Assembly: GCF_001767395.1 (NCBI RefSeq)
Contig: NZ_CP017014.1
Location: forward strand, 930,001-994,000
Length of the DNA: 64,000 nucleotides
Reading direction: 5' to 3'
DNA from: Rhodococcus sp. WMMA185
GTDB taxonomy: Bacteria; Actinomycetota; Actinomycetes; Mycobacteriales; Mycobacteriaceae
This document shows positions 62,230 through 64,000 of this stretch, one piece after another. The notes under the pieces are model-generated. The model was not told where the DNA came from, did no database searches, and saw only the letters and a program-made list of their open reading frames with translations. The position numbers and the translations under genes were made by a program. Numbering within the stretch: the stretch's first letter is position 1; every line of letters begins with the position of its first letter.

Positions 62230-62787
62230 ATGAGTACCTCAACTCCCGAGTCGGTTGAAATATCTGCCCGGCGCACGTTGACCGGTCTCACCGTAGCGCT
62301 CGGCCTGCTCACCCTCGGCGTCGGTATCGCGGTTCTCGTCTGGCCGCAAGTCACCCTCACCGTGCTGGCCGTGCTGATCGCAATTCAGTTCTTTGCGTTC
62401 GGCATCGCCTCGATCATCCGTGCTTTTGCCGACATCGACGCCGGCGGAACGAGGCGGACGCTCGTGGGCGTATCCGGAGCCCTGGCAATACTCGTAGGGT
62501 TCCTCGTGTTGCGGAGTCCCCTGCAGACCGTCGTGATCATCGCGCTCGTGGTAGGTGCGTGGTGGGTGTTCCGGGGTGTGCTCGACATCGTCGACGGCGC
62601 CTCGGGCTCGACGGCGGATCGCGGCCTGAGCATCACGCTCGGCGTGATCAGTGTGGTCGCGGGCGCCATCGTGCTGTTGCAGCCCGAACTGTCGCTCGGG
62701 GTGTTCGTGATCGTGGTCGGCGTGTGGATGGTGCTGTACGGCATCATCATCACCATCAGCCCGATCGTGCTCAGCCGCATGCGATAA
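62230..62787 (+). CDS. HdeD/DUF308-type membrane protein
   Basis: This 185-residue protein has six hydrophobic segments in three helical hairpins (LTVALGLLTLGVGIAVLVWP, LTVLAVLIAIQFFAFGIASI, LVGVSGALAILVGFLVL, VVIIALVVGAWWVFRGVLDI, and two more), with the repeating G-x-x-x-V-x-x-G pattern of DUF308/HdeD. HdeD proteins are linked to acid tolerance in enterics; here the role is unknown. ATG 62230 follows GAGGGG. Confidence 0.85.
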   Translation: MSTSTPESVEISARRTLTGLTVALGLLTLGVGIAVLVWPQVTLTVLAVLIAIQFFAFGIASIIRAFADIDAGGTRRTLVGVSGALAILVGFLVLRSPLQTVVIIALVVGAWWVFRGVLDIVDGASGSTADRGLSITLGVISVVAGAIVLLQPELSLGVFVIVVGVWMVLYGIIITISPIVLSRMR

Positions 62788-62799
62788 GCTCACCGCTCG

Positions 62800-63357
62800 A
62801 TGGGATATCCCGAGGACGCTCTCGCTTCGGACGAGGAACTTCTACTTCACAGTCATCCGCACTGGAAAATACTGCTGCTCCCAGCCCTGATCTTGTTGGC
62901 GGCGACGGCTGCGGCGGGGTTTGCGGCCGGAGTCGCGGAAAAGGAACTCGACGACTCCTCGTTGAACATGGTTCGCGTTGTCCTCCTCGTGCTGTGGCTG
63001 GCCGTCGTCACATGGCGCACCCTGCCGCCATTTCTCAGATGGAAATCCACGCACTTCGTCGTCACCGACCGGCGCGTGCTCGTTCGCGAGGGCGTGGTCA
63101 CGCATGTCGGAATCGATATTCCGATGGGACGCATCAGCAACGTCCAGTTCCGGCACGGACTGCTCGACAGACTGCTGCGTACCGGGACGCTGGTCATCGT
63201 CTCATCCTCCGACGACCCCCTGGAGTTCGACGACATACCTAATATCCAGCGCGTTCACTCGTTGCTCTATTACCAGGTATTTGACGCTGTAGACCCCCAC
63301 CGCGAACACGACTACGACGACCTGCGAGGCGAGGTCGAAACCGGCAAAGACCGATAA
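62800..63357 (+). CDS. PH-domain (bPH2) membrane protein
   Basis: This 185-residue protein has two membrane helices near residues 24-45 and 58-76, then a bacterial PH-like domain (WKSTHFVVTDRRVLVREGVV, MGRISNVQFRHGLLDRLLRT, GTLVIVSSSDDPLEFDDI). The family is widespread in actinobacteria, and M. tuberculosis has one at the same place (Rv3278c). The role is unknown. Confidence 0.87.
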   Translation: MGYPEDALASDEELLLHSHPHWKILLLPALILLAATAAAGFAAGVAEKELDDSSLNMVRVVLLVLWLAVVTWRTLPPFLRWKSTHFVVTDRRVLVREGVVTHVGIDIPMGRISNVQFRHGLLDRLLRTGTLVIVSSSDDPLEFDDIPNIQRVHSLLYYQVFDAVDPHREHDYDDLRGEVETGKDR

Positions 63358-63396
63358 TCGGACACAGTAGCCCGCGCATCTCCGTAGGCTGTGGAG

Positions 63397-64000
63397 GTGA
63401 CCGCTGTATTGCTTGCCGAAGACGACGAAGCCATTGCCGCGCCATTGTCGCGCGCATTGGGCAGGGAAGGGTATGACGTCACCATCGAGGAGACCGGCCC
63501 GGCAGCGCTGGAGCAGGCACTCGCAGGGGACTACGACCTCCTGATCCTGGATCTCGGGCTGCCGGGAATCGACGGCCTCGAGGTGTGCAGGCAAGTGCGG
63601 GCGCATAGCTCTGAGCTTGCTGTGCTCATGCTCACGGCCCGCACCGATGAAGTCGATTTCGTGGTGGGACTCGACGCGGGCGCCGACGACTACGTGGGCA
63701 AGCCCTTCCGCCTGGCAGAACTGATGGCCCGTGTGCGTGCGCTGCTGCGCCGACGTAGCGGCAGCGAGGACTCGGTCGTAGAGGTAGGTGGCATCCGACT
63801 CGAGCCTGCGGCCCGCCGTGTTCTCGTGAACGGCACGGAGATCTCACTCGCGAACAAGGAATACGAGTTGCTTCGGGTTTTGCTCGAACACGCAGGGCAG
63901 GTGGTCTCCCGCGACACCATCCTCTCGGAGGTATGGGGTGGTGTGGATCTGCGTGGCTCCAAGACCCTCGACATGCACATGTCATGGCTGCGCCGAAAAA
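63397..64000 (+). CDS. OmpR/PhoB-type response regulator (truncated by window edge)
   Basis: The frame from GTG 63397 has a receiver domain with acidic pocket AEDDEA, the phosphoacceptor Asp in LLILDLGLPGIDGLEVC and the switch Lys in DYVGKPFRLAEL. It then has a winged-helix DNA-binding domain starting VVEVGGIRLEPAARRVLVNG, with ANKEYELLRVLLEHAGQVVS. It is open to base 64000; the last few residues lie outside. A cognate sensor kinase is expected just after the window. GTG 63391 is an alternative start. Confidence 0.9.
   Translation, partial: MTAVLLAEDDEAIAAPLSRALGREGYDVTIEETGPAALEQALAGDYDLLILDLGLPGIDGLEVCRQVRAHSSELAVLMLTARTDEVDFVVGLDAGADDYVGKPFRLAELMARVRALLRRRSGSEDSVVEVGGIRLEPAARRVLVNGTEISLANKEYELLRVLLEHAGQVVSRDTILSEVWGGVDLRGSKTLDMHMSWLRRK

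Overview
The window is high-GC actinobacterial DNA, most likely from a Rhodococcus or close relative (Mycobacteriales). From memory, the backbone follows the Mycobacterium tuberculosis order sdhBADC - cdd - deoA - add - (Rv3311-like) - upp - pmmB - deoD - amiB1/amiA1 - Rv3304-like - lpdA - glpD - nei - lhr - pcd - lrpA - lat - accA3 - sufE-like - sseA - maf - accE5/accD5 - birA. Accessory blocks are spliced into this backbone. No tRNA, rRNA, CRISPR array or intact insertion sequence was recognised.

1-10 kb: the truncated end of a Gfo/Idh/MocA oxidoreductase gene, divergent from a LacI regulator; the succinate dehydrogenase operon; a nucleoside salvage run (cdd, deoA, add); and an acidic conserved protein whose 3' end carries a 25-bp tandem repeat. 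10-13.6 kb: genes that look type VII (ESX) associated (two small YbaB/EbfC-like proteins, an NlpC/P60 endopeptidase with a WXG-type N-terminus, and an EspC-like target), split by a foreign-looking 1.7-kb stretch holding a DUF2510 membrane protein. 13.7-19.1 kb: upp, then a tandem array of five secreted proteins with near-identical signal peptides, 5' leader hairpins and terminators. 19-27 kb: pmmB, deoD, an enoyl-CoA hydratase homologue, two M20 amidohydrolases, a gamma-glutamylcyclotransferase homologue, lpdA and a broken aldehyde dehydrogenase gene.

28-37 kb: a small secreted protein, glpD, a membrane protein, an acyl-CoA dehydrogenase remnant, then lhr and nei. 37-42.5 kb: a locally duplicated block of two secreted two-domain proteins, two paralogous NAD-binding dehydrogenases and a TetR regulator with palindromic operators; decayed pieces of TetR and of a secreted gene mark the duplication junction. 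42.4-48.8 kb: an acyl-CoA dehydrogenase homologue, the lysine catabolic set (pcd divergent from lrpA and lat), a tyrosine phosphatase, and VanZ-, GNAT- and DUF1707-type genes. 48.9-61.2 kb: the acyl-CoA carboxylase parts (accA3, accE5, accD5) interleaved with sulfur-transfer genes, three PapA-like acyltransferases and an exporter. 61.3-64 kb: birA, two membrane proteins and a response regulator cut off by the window end.

The parts most likely to be undescribed are the two families of small secreted two-cysteine proteins (14.5-18.9 kb, and 28.1/37.3/38.3 kb) with their repeat-driven expansion and shared leaders, and the three PapA-like acyltransferases with an exporter. Family calls come from motif recognition by eye; no database search was possible.
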